From Flavobacterium hibernum (GTDB lineage Bacteria; Bacteroidota; Bacteroidia; Flavobacteriales; Flavobacteriaceae): 64,000 bases of DNA. Position numbers and translations under genes: made by a program. Numbering within the stretch: the first letter of the stretch is position 1; every line of letters begins with the position of its first letter. The stretch is taken from the NCBI RefSeq assembly GCF_000832125.1, contig NZ_JPRK01000005.1:62001-126000 (forward strand). Direction: 5' to 3'. Shown piece by piece: positions 48,938 to 57,604 of this stretch. The notes beneath the pieces are model-generated. The model was not told where the DNA came from. It saw nothing but the letters and a program-made list of their open reading frames with translations, and made no database searches.

Positions 48938-50146
48938 ATGAAAAAAATATCACCATTATTAATTTGTTTATTCATTATCTCATTTGCGAAAGCGCAAACT
49001 ATTGAACGTCCAATTACTACCGGAGTTCCATTTTTACTAGTTGCAGCAGACGCCCGAGCAGCCGGTCTTGCAGATCAAGGTGTTGCAACATCTGCAGATG
49101 CTTTCTCTCAACAATGGAATCCAGCAAAATATGCTTTTTCAGTTGACAAACAAGGTTTTTCAATTAGTTACACACCCTATTTAACAGATCTAGCAAACGA
49201 CATTTCATTAGGACAAGTAACTTATTACAACAAAATCAATGAAAAAAGTGCCTTTGCAGGAAGTCTACGTTATTTTGGTTTTGGAGATATCGAACTAAGA
49301 ACAACCGGAGACCCTAATGAAGCTGCAAGAATAGTTTCTCCAAATGAATTTGCATTAGACGGATCTTACTCATTAAAATTGAGCGAAAAATTTTCAATGG
49401 CAGTTGCCGGTAGATACATACGTTCTAATTTAAAAATCGCCTCTGAAGATATTGACGCAACAGCAGCTGGTTCATTTGCAGTAGATGTTGCAGGATTTTA
49501 TCAATCAGAAGAAATTGCATATAATGACTTTAACGGTAGATGGAGAGCTGGTTTCAACATGCAAAACATTGGTCCAAAAATAAGCTACGACAACGACAAT
49601 TTAAGCTCTAACTTTTTACCAACTAACTTAAGATTAGGAGGAGGTTTTGATTTTATCTTAGACGATTATAATAAAGTTGCAGTGAGCTTGGAGTTTACTA
49701 AACTTTTAGTACCAACTCCTCCAGGACCTGGAACACCTGTAGATGCTAATGGAGACGGAGACTTTACAGATCCGGGAGATATTTCTCAAGAACAAGCAGA
49801 CGCGACTAACTACAAAAACTACAAAGACATAGGTTGGGTTTCTGGAATTTTTAAATCTTTTGGAGATGCTCCAGGAGGATTCAGTGAAGAATTAAAGGAA
49901 ATCACTTATAGCCTAGGTGCAGAATACATGTATCAGGACGCTTTTGCATTGCGCGCAGGATATTTTCATGAAAGTCCGATGAAAGGAGCTAGACAATTTT
50001 TCTCTTTAGGAGCCGGATTTAAATACAATGTCGTAAAAATCGATGTTTCATACTTATTTTCAACATCAAAAGTTAAAAATCCGTTAGAAAACACACTTCG
50101 TTTTTCTTTAACCTTTAACTTTGGAGACAAATACGAAGTTTACTAA
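48938..50146 (+). CDS. porV: Type IX secretion outer-membrane protein PorV
   Basis: 402 residues. Signal peptide (SPLLICLFIISFAKAQ), then a FadL-like 14-strand barrel: PFLLVAADARAAGLADQGVA, DAFSQQWNPAKYAF, MKGARQFFSLGAGFKYN, last strand FSLTFNFGDKYEVY. PorV carries cargo from the translocon to the PorU sortase and is needed for secretion. 42 bases after porU, in one operon; a terminator follows at 50171. Confidence 0.95.
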   Translation: MKKISPLLICLFIISFAKAQTIERPITTGVPFLLVAADARAAGLADQGVATSADAFSQQWNPAKYAFSVDKQGFSISYTPYLTDLANDISLGQVTYYNKINEKSAFAGSLRYFGFGDIELRTTGDPNEAARIVSPNEFALDGSYSLKLSEKFSMAVAGRYIRSNLKIASEDIDATAAGSFAVDVAGFYQSEEIAYNDFNGRWRAGFNMQNIGPKISYDNDNLSSNFLPTNLRLGGGFDFILDDYNKVAVSLEFTKLLVPTPPGPGTPVDANGDGDFTDPGDISQEQADATNYKNYKDIGWVSGIFKSFGDAPGGFSEELKEITYSLGAEYMYQDAFALRAGYFHESPMKGARQFFSLGAGFKYNVVKIDVSYLFSTSKVKNPLENTLRFSLTFNFGDKYEVY

Positions 50147-50170
50147 ACATATAAAATAAAAAACAATAAC

Positions 50171-50209
50171 AATCCAAATTTCTATTTCTTAGAGATTTGG
50201 ATTTTTTTT
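50171..50209 (+). terminator. Terminator after porV
   Basis: Stem AATCCAAATTTCT / AGAGATTTGGATT, then TTTTTTT. Confidence 0.85.
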
Positions 50210-50222
50210 CCCATAAAAACAA

Positions 50223-50705
50223 ATGAAAGAAATAAGCATTACATCATCATTCTCTGTCTATAACTCACTGGAAGAACTTTCAAAAGAAATTCAGGACCTA
50301 ATGAATCAAGCCGTTGAAATTCGTAAAAAAGCATACGCACCTTATTCTCAATTTAGAGTTGGAGCGGCATTACTTTTAGACAACGGAAAAATAGTTTTAG
50401 GATCAAATCAGGAAAATGCTGCTTATCCATCGGGATTATGCGCAGAAAGAGTTGCCATTTTTCATGCAGGAAGTATTTATCCTGAAGCTAAAATTTTAAA
50501 AATAGCAATCACAGCTGCCTCAGATACCAATCAAACTACTGCCCCAATTCCGCCGTGTGGCTCTTGCAGACAATCTATTGCAGAATACGAAATCAAACAA
50601 GATACCCCTATTGAAATCTATTTTATGGGCGAAATTGGCGAAGTTTACAAATCAGCATCCCTAAAAAATTTGCTTCCTTTTATGTTTGATAAAAAGTTCT
50701 TGTAA
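50223..50705 (+). CDS. cdd: Cytidine deaminase
   Basis: 160 residues. Zinc motif: CAE in YPSGLCAERVAIF (C73, E75) and PCGSCRQ (C112, C115); AYAPYSQFRVGAALL is the substrate loop. The tetrameric T-CDD type with three Cys. It converts cytidine and deoxycytidine to uridine forms in pyrimidine salvage. Follows porV's terminator, 76 bases after the porV stop. Confidence 0.96.
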   Translation: MKEISITSSFSVYNSLEELSKEIQDLMNQAVEIRKKAYAPYSQFRVGAALLLDNGKIVLGSNQENAAYPSGLCAERVAIFHAGSIYPEAKILKIAITAASDTNQTTAPIPPCGSCRQSIAEYEIKQDTPIEIYFMGEIGEVYKSASLKNLLPFMFDKKFL

Positions 50706-50755
50706 AAAAAAGCCAAAAAGTACCTTTTAAATTTTACTTCTTAATAGGAATGTCT

Positions 50756-50810
50756 TATTTTTGCATCCCGACCTTTCGGGCGCAAATTTGTGGGAGGAAA
50801 CTATTTTGCG
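50756..50810 (+). promoter_or_regulatory. pdhA -7 box and structured leader
   Basis: TATTTTTG (50756-50763) fits the -7 consensus. After it CCCGA / TCGGG forms a hairpin extended by TTGC / GCAA. The return arm CGCAAA (50781-50786) can also pair with TTTTGCG (50804-50810), so two structures compete. About 100 bases before the start codon. Confidence 0.5.
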
Positions 50811-50863
50811 TTATAGGCAACAATTGATAACACAAACAAACTTTAGCAAAAGAAAGAATTCAG

Positions 50864-51862
50864 ATGAAAGAAGTTACAAAAGAAGTATATTTAAAGTGGT
50901 ACGAAGACATGCTACTTTGGAGAAAGTTTGAGGACAAACTTGCAGCATTATACATTCAACAAAAAGTTAGAGGTTTTCTACACCTATACAATGGTCAGGA
51001 AGCTGTATTAGCAGGTGCTTTGCATGCTATGGACCTGACTAAAGATAAAATGATTACCGCTTACAGAAATCACGTACAACCAATTGGTATGGGAGTTGAT
51101 CCTAGACGAGTAATGGCTGAACTATTAGGAAAAGCAACAGGAACTTCTAAAGGTATGGGAGGTTCTATGCACATTTTCTCTAAAGAGCACCGTTTTTATG
51201 GAGGACACGGAATCGTAGGTGGACAAATTCCGGTAGGAGCTGGTTTAGCTTTTGCTGATAAATATTTTGAAACTGGTGGTGTTACCATGACTTACTTTGG
51301 TGATGGAGCTGCTAGACAAGGTTCATTACACGAAGCTTTCAACATGGCAATGCTATGGAAACTTCCAGTTGTATTTATTGTTGAAAACAATGGTTATGCA
51401 ATGGGAACTTCTGTTGAAAGAACTGCAAATCACACAGACATTTGGAAACTTGGTTTAGGCTACGAAATGCCTTGCGGACCAGTTGACGGAATGAATCCTG
51501 TAAAAGTTGCCGAAGCAATGACTGAAGCTATCGATAGAGCTCGTCGTGGAGACGGACCAACTTTCCTTGAAATGAAAACGTACCGTTACAGAGGACACTC
51601 AATGTCTGATGCACAATTATACCGTTCTAAAGAAGAGGTTGAAGAGTACAAAAAAATTGACCCTATTACTCAGGTTTTAGATGTAATTATGGATCAAAAA
51701 TATGCTACAGAAGAAGAAATCGAAGCAATCGACCAAAGAGTTAAAGATTTAGTTGAAGAGTGTGTGAAATTTGCTGAAGAATCTCCATATCCAGAATTGC
51801 AACAATTATACGATGTAGTATACGCACAAGAAGACTATCCATTTACACCTCACAAACTATAA
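50864..51862 (+). CDS. pdhA: Pyruvate dehydrogenase E1 component, alpha subunit
   Basis: 332 residues, the alpha subunit of the two-subunit E1. TPP motif GDGAARQGSLHEAFNMAMLW (GDG to the Asn region), phosphorylation loop-like YRYRGHSMSDAQLYR, and AYRNHVQPIGMGVDP. With the beta subunit it decarboxylates pyruvate and loads the lipoyl arm of E2. The beta subunit is not in the window, which is common for this phylum. Four bases before the E2 gene. Confidence 0.96.
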   Translation: MKEVTKEVYLKWYEDMLLWRKFEDKLAALYIQQKVRGFLHLYNGQEAVLAGALHAMDLTKDKMITAYRNHVQPIGMGVDPRRVMAELLGKATGTSKGMGGSMHIFSKEHRFYGGHGIVGGQIPVGAGLAFADKYFETGGVTMTYFGDGAARQGSLHEAFNMAMLWKLPVVFIVENNGYAMGTSVERTANHTDIWKLGLGYEMPCGPVDGMNPVKVAEAMTEAIDRARRGDGPTFLEMKTYRYRGHSMSDAQLYRSKEEVEEYKKIDPITQVLDVIMDQKYATEEEIEAIDQRVKDLVEECVKFAEESPYPELQQLYDVVYAQEDYPFTPHKL

Positions 51863-51866
51863 CATC

Positions 51867-53522
51867 ATGGCGATTAAAGTAACAATGCCTCGTTTGAGCG
51901 ATACTATGACGGAAGGAACGGTAGCGACTTGGTTAAAAAAAGTAGGCGACAAAATTAGCGAAGGAGACATCCTTGCTGAAATTGAAACAGATAAAGCAAC
52001 AATGGAATTTGAGTCTTTCAACGAAGGAACTCTTTTACATATCGGAATTCAAGCTGGAGAAACTGCTCCTGTTGATTCATTATTAGCAATTATTGGTAAC
52101 GAAGGAGAAGATATTTCTGCTCTTTTAGCTGGTGGAGATGCTCCTGCAGCTGCTGAAGCTCCTAAAACAGATGCTGCTCCTGCTGCCGAAGCTAAAACAG
52201 AAACAGCCGCTCCTGCAAAAGCAGCAACTGAATTACCAAAAGGTGTTGTAGTTGTAACTATGCCTCGTTTGAGCGATACTATGACTGAAGGAACAGTAGC
52301 AACTTGGTTGAAAAAAGTTGGTGATGCTGTTGCTGAAGGTGATATACTAGCTGAAATTGAAACAGACAAAGCTACAATGGAGTTTGAGTCATTCAATGAA
52401 GGAACATTATTATACATAGGAATTCAAGAAGGAAATACAGCTCCTGTTGATAGTTTACTAGCTATCATTGGGCCTGCTGGAACTGACGTTTCTGGAATTG
52501 CCAGCAATTATACTGCCGGAGGCGCTACAACTGCAAGTGCTCCTGCAACTGAAGAAGCAAAAGCCGCTCCTACTGCCGAAAAAGCACCAGAAGTTGTTGC
52601 TGAAACTTCAAATGGAGGAAGAATTTTAGCTTCGCCATTAGCGAAAAAAATTGCTTCTGACAAAGGAATCCAATTAACTCAGGTTAAAGGATCTGGAGAA
52701 AACGGACGTATCGTAAAAAGCGATATCGAAAACTTTACTCCATCTACACAAGCACAACCTACTGCAACAGCAACTGCCGCTGCACCAAAAGCAGAAACTG
52801 CTGCACCTGCTGCGCCAAAAGTATTTGTTCCTGCCGGTGAAGTTTTCACTGAAGAGATCAAAAACTCTCAAATGCGTAAAATTATTGCTAAACGTCTAGC
52901 TGAATCATTATTTACTGCACCTCACTATAACTTAGTGATCGAAGTAAGCATGGATGACGCAATGGCTTCAAGAGCAACAATCAATACCGTTCCAGATACA
53001 AAAGTATCTTTTAACGATATGGTAATTAAAGCTTGTGCTTTAGCATTGAAAAAACACCCAAAAATTAACTCTCAGTGGAAAGAAGATGCTATCATCATAA
53101 ACCACCACGTTAATATTGGTGTTGCCGTAGCTGTTGAAGACGGATTAGTAGTTCCTGTATTGAAATTTACAGATGCTATGAGTTTATCTCAAATTGGTGC
53201 TTCAGTAAGAGATCTTGCAGGAAGAGCTAAAAACAAAAAACTTGGACCACAAGAAATGGAAGGAAGTACTTTTACAGTATCTAACCTTGGAATGTTTGGT
53301 ATTACTGAATTCAATTCAATTATCAACCAACCAAACTCTGCCATCCTTTCTGTAGGTGCAATTGTTGAAAAACCAGTAGTTAAAAACGGTCAAATCGTAG
53401 TTGGAAACACAATGATGTTATCATTAGCATGTGACCACAGAACAATTGATGGTGCAACTGGCGCTCAATTCTTACAAACATTAAAACAATACATCGAAAG
53501 CCCAGTTACAATGCTGGCATAA
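51867..53522 (+). CDS. pdhC: Pyruvate dehydrogenase E2 (dihydrolipoyl acetyltransferase)
   Basis: 551 residues. Two lipoyl domains (about 1-80 and 127-205), each with the lipoylated Lys in ETDKATMEFES; Ala/Pro-rich linkers after each; a peripheral-subunit-binding domain (ASPLAKKIASDKGI); and the catalytic domain with DHRTIDGATGAQFLQTLK (His/Asp at the end). It passes acetyl from lipoate to CoA and forms the core of the complex. The two lipoyl segments are nearly identical in DNA sequence, a sign of internal duplication or gene conversion. Confidence 0.96.
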   Translation: MAIKVTMPRLSDTMTEGTVATWLKKVGDKISEGDILAEIETDKATMEFESFNEGTLLHIGIQAGETAPVDSLLAIIGNEGEDISALLAGGDAPAAAEAPKTDAAPAAEAKTETAAPAKAATELPKGVVVVTMPRLSDTMTEGTVATWLKKVGDAVAEGDILAEIETDKATMEFESFNEGTLLYIGIQEGNTAPVDSLLAIIGPAGTDVSGIASNYTAGGATTASAPATEEAKAAPTAEKAPEVVAETSNGGRILASPLAKKIASDKGIQLTQVKGSGENGRIVKSDIENFTPSTQAQPTATATAAAPKAETAAPAAPKVFVPAGEVFTEEIKNSQMRKIIAKRLAESLFTAPHYNLVIEVSMDDAMASRATINTVPDTKVSFNDMVIKACALALKKHPKINSQWKEDAIIINHHVNIGVAVAVEDGLVVPVLKFTDAMSLSQIGASVRDLAGRAKNKKLGPQEMEGSTFTVSNLGMFGITEFNSIINQPNSAILSVGAIVEKPVVKNGQIVVGNTMMLSLACDHRTIDGATGAQFLQTLKQYIESPVTMLA

Positions 53523-53572
53523 TTTGTCAACCTGAGCGAAGCATAAGGTAACTTAAGCTTAATCGAAGGTAA
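53523..53572. repeat. Dispersed repeat module
   Basis: GTCAACCTGAGCGAAGC with AATCGAAGGT, the inverse of the module at 18600. It lies between the E2 stop and its terminator. Confidence 0.45.
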
Positions 53573-53580
53573 TTCATAAT

Positions 53581-53620
53581 AAAATCCCGTTTTGTTTATT
53601 CAAAACGGGATTTTTTGTTT
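53581..53620 (+). terminator. Terminator after the E2 gene
   Basis: Stem AAAATCCCGTTTTG / CAAAACGGGATTTT and T run. Confidence 0.9.
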
Positions 53621-53652
53621 AATTTTCCTCCACTAATTCAATACTTCATAAA

Positions 53653-55500
53653 ATGAAAAAATTAATCCTTGCTACTTTATTTCTGACAGCACTAGCCTGC
53701 CAGAAAAAAGATCAAACAGAAAAATCAGCAGTTACTATAGACGAACACAGCTATTCTAAACCAGAACTTGCTGTAGTAAAACATCTAGATCTTGATATCA
53801 AAGTTGATTTTGACACGCAAACTATTTCCGGAAAAGCTTCTTGGCAAATTGACAATGTGAGCAAAGGAAACGAAATTATCTTCGACGAAAATACGCTCAA
53901 TATTACCAAAGTAACTTTAGGAGACGACGAAAAAGAAACCAAATTCGAACTTGGAAAAGACATGGAATTTCACGGAAAACCAATTCATATTACTATTGAA
54001 CCAAATACAACCAAAGTAAATATCTACTACAGCACAACCAAAGATGCTGTTGCACTACAATGGCTAAAACCTGAGCAAACTGCAGACAAAAAGAAACCTT
54101 TTCTTTTCTCTCAAGGAGAGAGCATCTGGTCAAGAACATGGATTCCATGTCAGGATTCTCCGGGAATTCGTTTTACTTACAATGCAAAAGTTACCGTTCC
54201 TAAAGATTTATTAGCAGTAATGAGTGCTGTAAACCCTCAGAAGAAAAATGACACAGGTGTTTATACTTTTAAACAAGACAAAGCAATTCCTTCTTATTTA
54301 ATGGCAATCGCAGTTGGAGATATCGAATTTCAATCTATCGACAACAGAACTGGAGTTTATGCAGAACCATCAATGTTAAAAAAATCAGCTTGGGAATTTG
54401 CTGAACTAGGAAAAATGGTTGTTGCCGCCGAAAAACTTTACGGCCCATATCGTTGGGGACGCTATGATGTTTTGGTTTTACCTCCAAGTTTTCCTTATGG
54501 CGGAATGGAAAATCCAAACTTAACTTTTTTAACCCCAGGTGTTATCGCTGGCGATCGTTCACTAACTAGCCTACTAGCACATGAATTAGGCCATAGCTGG
54601 AGCGGAAACTTAGTTACAAACGCAACTTGGGATGATATTTGGTTAAACGAAGGTTTTACAACTTATGTAGAACACCGCATTGGAGAAGCTATTTTCGGCA
54701 AGAAGGAATTTGACATGCAAAATGTAATTACCCGCAAAGAGTTAATTGACAACGTAGCCGAATATGGCGACACAAGCCCTGACACGAGATTAAAAGTTAG
54801 TCTTACAGGAAGAAATCCGGATGACGGAATTAGCATGATTCCTTATGTAAAAGGATATGCATTTTTAAGAGTAATCGAAAATGCTGTTGGACGTGAAAAA
54901 TTTGATATTTTCATCAAGAATTACTTCGATGCTCACGCTTTTAAATCTATTACGACAGAAGATTTTCTGAAATATTACAACGAGAATCTTATAAAAGGAG
55001 ACAAAGCACTTGCAGATAAAATAAAAGCTGAGGACTGGATTTACAAACCAGGAACTCCATCAAACATAACCCCCGTAAGCTCTGCCGAATTTGACGCTAT
55101 TGATAAAATCCAAAAAAACTGGAGAGAAACAGGCGTAAAAGGTCTAGCCAAAAAGATTACAACAACAAGTGAAAAACAGTATTTTATAGATCATCTTCCA
55201 ACAGATATTACACCAAAAGAAATGGAAGCTATTGATGCCGAATTCAACTTTACAAAAGGAGGAAATTTTATCATCAAACGCCAATGGTTTGTACAAGCAA
55301 TCAGTCACCAATACAAAGCAGCAAATCCAGCTATTGAACAATTTTTAATTGGAATTAGCAGAACAGGATCTGTAATGATGCTTTATAAAGAAATGGCAAA
55401 AACTCCAGAAGGAAAAATCTGGGCAAAACAAATCTTCAACAAAGCAAAATCTGGCTATCACGCAACAACTGTTCAGGCAGTTGAAGGCATTTTGAAATAG
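53653..55500 (+). CDS. M1 family aminopeptidase lipoprotein
   Basis: 615 residues. Lipobox Cys16 (LATLFLTALACQKKD). M1 order: N-terminal beta domain, exopeptidase motif GGMENPNL, zinc HELGHSWSGN (310-319) with the third ligand in WLNEGFTTYVEHR, and a C-terminal helical domain. Length and layout match the leukotriene-A4-hydrolase-like subgroup. It removes N-terminal residues from peptides at the periplasmic or outer face. Own terminator region downstream. Confidence 0.94.
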   Translation: MKKLILATLFLTALACQKKDQTEKSAVTIDEHSYSKPELAVVKHLDLDIKVDFDTQTISGKASWQIDNVSKGNEIIFDENTLNITKVTLGDDEKETKFELGKDMEFHGKPIHITIEPNTTKVNIYYSTTKDAVALQWLKPEQTADKKKPFLFSQGESIWSRTWIPCQDSPGIRFTYNAKVTVPKDLLAVMSAVNPQKKNDTGVYTFKQDKAIPSYLMAIAVGDIEFQSIDNRTGVYAEPSMLKKSAWEFAELGKMVVAAEKLYGPYRWGRYDVLVLPPSFPYGGMENPNLTFLTPGVIAGDRSLTSLLAHELGHSWSGNLVTNATWDDIWLNEGFTTYVEHRIGEAIFGKKEFDMQNVITRKELIDNVAEYGDTSPDTRLKVSLTGRNPDDGISMIPYVKGYAFLRVIENAVGREKFDIFIKNYFDAHAFKSITTEDFLKYYNENLIKGDKALADKIKAEDWIYKPGTPSNITPVSSAEFDAIDKIQKNWRETGVKGLAKKITTTSEKQYFIDHLPTDITPKEMEAIDAEFNFTKGGNFIIKRQWFVQAISHQYKAANPAIEQFLIGISRTGSVMMLYKEMAKTPEGKIWAKQIFNKAKSGYHATTVQAVEGILK

Positions 55501-55578
55501 TTTTCAGTTTTCAGTCGCAGTTGTCAGACAGCACTAAATTGTTTACTAAGACCGAAAACTGAGACTGCAAACTGAGAC
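55501..55578. repeat. Dispersed CAGTTTTCAGTC-type repeat
   Basis: TTTTCAGTTTTCAGTCGCAGT and CCGAAAACTGAGACTGCAAA form a loose inverted pair, a type I recall as common between genes in this genus. Confidence 0.4.
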
Positions 55579-55613
55579 AAAAAAACCGATTACGTTTGTA
55601 ATCGGTTTTTTTT
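55579..55613. terminator. Bidirectional terminator
   Basis: AAAAAACCGATTAC / GTAATCGGTTTTTT between convergent M1 peptidase and glycosyltransferase genes. Confidence 0.9.
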
Positions 55614-56857
55614 TAATTCTTGTTCTTAGCTTCAATCCACTTTGCCATGTATTTAGTACTTTTTAAAGCATGATGCTGCAATAAACTTCCCATAAAATTA
55701 TGAAGACGATGATTCTCTAAATCATCCAACAAAGCATTAACCACATTAATTAATTGATCGGAATAATTCGCTTTTTGATAACATTCATTTACAATTGCGA
55801 TTCCATTTTTTTGAGATTTTAACCACAAATTTTTATCATGATATAAAGCAACAGCTTGTTTCGCAAATTCAAGAATATCATCAGTAATAAAACCATTCCA
55901 AGGCAAATGATCATGCATAGCTTCAGAACCAATTGTAGTTGTCACACTTGGAGTCCCACATTGCATTGCTTCTAATAACTTTCCTTTAAGACCTGCACCA
56001 AAACGAATTGGCGCCAAAACAATTCTAGCTTTTTTAACCACTTCATTAGCGTCTTCAGCCCTACCCATAATAAAAAAACCATTTTTAGGCTGATGCAATT
56101 GCAATACTTTTTGCGAAGGATAAGCACCATAAACTTCCAAAACAGCTTCCGGAAAATCTTTTTTTATTAAAGTCCAAATCGTTTCTTTTAGATATTGAAC
56201 CGTATTCCAATTTGGTTCGTGAAGAAAATTTCCGATGAAAACAAAATTCTGTCTATCTTCGAACAAAGGCAATTTTTGCAAATCCTCGTCAGACATTTCA
56301 TCAACCAAAAAAGGAAGATAATGCAGTAAACTAGAATCAATTTTAAAAATCTCTTTCAAAATCTGCATTTCATATTCAGAAATAATAAAAGACAAATCAC
56401 ATCTTAAGATACTAGCAATTTCGCGCTTTGCAACCTCTTCAGACAACAAATCTCTCAACTCAAAAACTCTATTCTCTTTAAATGCTTTTTGCCTTACTGT
56501 CCTTAGACAATGCAAATCTTCAGTATCTAATAATCGAATGGCTTTTGGGCAGTTTTCAGAAACACGCCAGCCAAATTGCTCCTCGATCATAAAACGATCA
56601 AACAAAACAACATCAGGATTTAGCTCGACTACAAAATCATCAAAACTAGCACTATTCAATTCAATTGATTTTTTCTCAACTCCAAATTCAGATAAATCGA
56701 CCATAAAATCACTATCTAAAGCCGGACTTGCAAATGTAATTTTGAATCCATTTTCTGCAAAAATCGAAATCAATTGCATCATGCGTCCACCAGCAGCAGA
56801 CGAATTAGGTTCCGGCCACACAAAGCCAATGATTAAAAGTTTTTTAGTTTGTTCCAT
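55613..56857 (-). CDS. Glycosyltransferase, GT4-like (GT-B fold)
   Basis: 414 residues, no signal peptide. N-terminal GGRMMQLISIFAENGF and C-terminal NFVFIGNFLHEPNWNTVQYL, then VLAPIRFGAGLKGKLLEAMQ and CGTPSVTTTIGSEAM, the nucleotide-sugar region of GT4 enzymes. Donor and acceptor are unknown. It stands alone, between an M1 peptidase and miaE. Confidence 0.85.
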   Translation of the reverse strand: MEQTKKLLIIGFVWPEPNSSAAGGRMMQLISIFAENGFKITFASPALDSDFMVDLSEFGVEKKSIELNSASFDDFVVELNPDVVLFDRFMIEEQFGWRVSENCPKAIRLLDTEDLHCLRTVRQKAFKENRVFELRDLLSEEVAKREIASILRCDLSFIISEYEMQILKEIFKIDSSLLHYLPFLVDEMSDEDLQKLPLFEDRQNFVFIGNFLHEPNWNTVQYLKETIWTLIKKDFPEAVLEVYGAYPSQKVLQLHQPKNGFFIMGRAEDANEVVKKARIVLAPIRFGAGLKGKLLEAMQCGTPSVTTTIGSEAMHDHLPWNGFITDDILEFAKQAVALYHDKNLWLKSQKNGIAIVNECYQKANYSDQLINVVNALLDDLENHRLHNFMGSLLQHHALKSTKYMAKWIEAKNKN

Positions 56858-56938
56858 TTTAATTGTTTGTAACTACAAAATAATACTTTTTTGAGCGTAT
56901 TTACACGATATTTCCTAAATTTCAGTTGTAAAAATGAC

Positions 56939-56946
56939 TAATTTTG
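56939..56946 (+). promoter_or_regulatory. -7 box of miaE
   Basis: TAATTTTG, 24 bases before the ATG at 56971. It overlaps the upstream TTG that could be taken for a start, and so supports the ATG. Confidence 0.5.
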
Positions 56947-56970
56947 CAGAATACTTTTTTCAATAAAATT

Positions 56971-57552
56971 ATGTTAGGATTAAAATTAGCCACAGACCCT
57001 CGTTGGGTAAATATCGTTGAGTCAAATATCGAAGAAATTTTGACAGATCACGCTTGGTGCGAACAAAAAGCAGCTTCAAATGCAATAAGCTTAGTTACTT
57101 ACAACTCTGAACTAGAAGAGTTAGTAACCGAAATGCTTGTTATAGCGCGCGAAGAATTAGAACACTTGCAAATGGTACACGATATCATCAAAAAAAGAGG
57201 ATTAACTTTGGGGCGCGAAAGAAAAGATCATTACGTAAATGAGCTTTTTAAATTTATGAAAAAAGACGGTAGCCGAAAAGATGCTCTTTGTGATCGTTTA
57301 TTATTCTCTGCCATGATTGAAGCTAGGAGTTGCGAGCGTTTTAAAGTACTTTCTGAAAACATAAAAGACGAAGAATTGGCAAAATTTTATCGTGATTTAA
57401 TGATTTCCGAAGCTGGACATTACACTACTTTTCTAGGATTTGCACGAAAATACACAGACAATATTGATATTGATAAACGCTGGAAGGAATGGATTGAATA
57501 TGAAGGTTCTATTATCACCAATTACGGAAAAAGTGAAACTGTTCACGGATAA
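56971..57552 (+). CDS. miaE: tRNA-(ms2io6A)-hydroxylase MiaE
   Basis: 193 residues from ATG 56971. The frame is open to a TTG at 56944, but that lies in the promoter. MiaE is a ferritin-like diiron protein: HAWCEQKAASNAIS, EELEHLQMVHDIIKKRGL, MIEARSCERFKVL and SEAGHYTTFLGFA carry the Glu/His ligands. It hydroxylates the isopentenyl chain of modified A37 in tRNA using O2. Sits 52 bases before the AsmA-like gene. Confidence 0.93.
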   Translation: MLGLKLATDPRWVNIVESNIEEILTDHAWCEQKAASNAISLVTYNSELEELVTEMLVIAREELEHLQMVHDIIKKRGLTLGRERKDHYVNELFKFMKKDGSRKDALCDRLLFSAMIEARSCERFKVLSENIKDEELAKFYRDLMISEAGHYTTFLGFARKYTDNIDIDKRWKEWIEYEGSIITNYGKSETVHG

Positions 57553-57604
57553 TACATCAATTCAAATTTAATTTACATTTTACCTATAAATACCACAATT
57601 TGTT

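Noticed and set aside
50760..50860. A tRNA or known riboswitch before pdhA
   Set aside because: Only one clear short hairpin plus an alternative pairing; no cloverleaf or known aptamer core.
52049..52417. 122-codon frame opposite the E2 gene
   Set aside because: Ala/Ser-rich shadow of the E2 linker; no independent support.
56944..56970. TTG start of miaE
   Set aside because: The codon is inside the TAATTTTG promoter box; the ATG at 56971 fits the family start.
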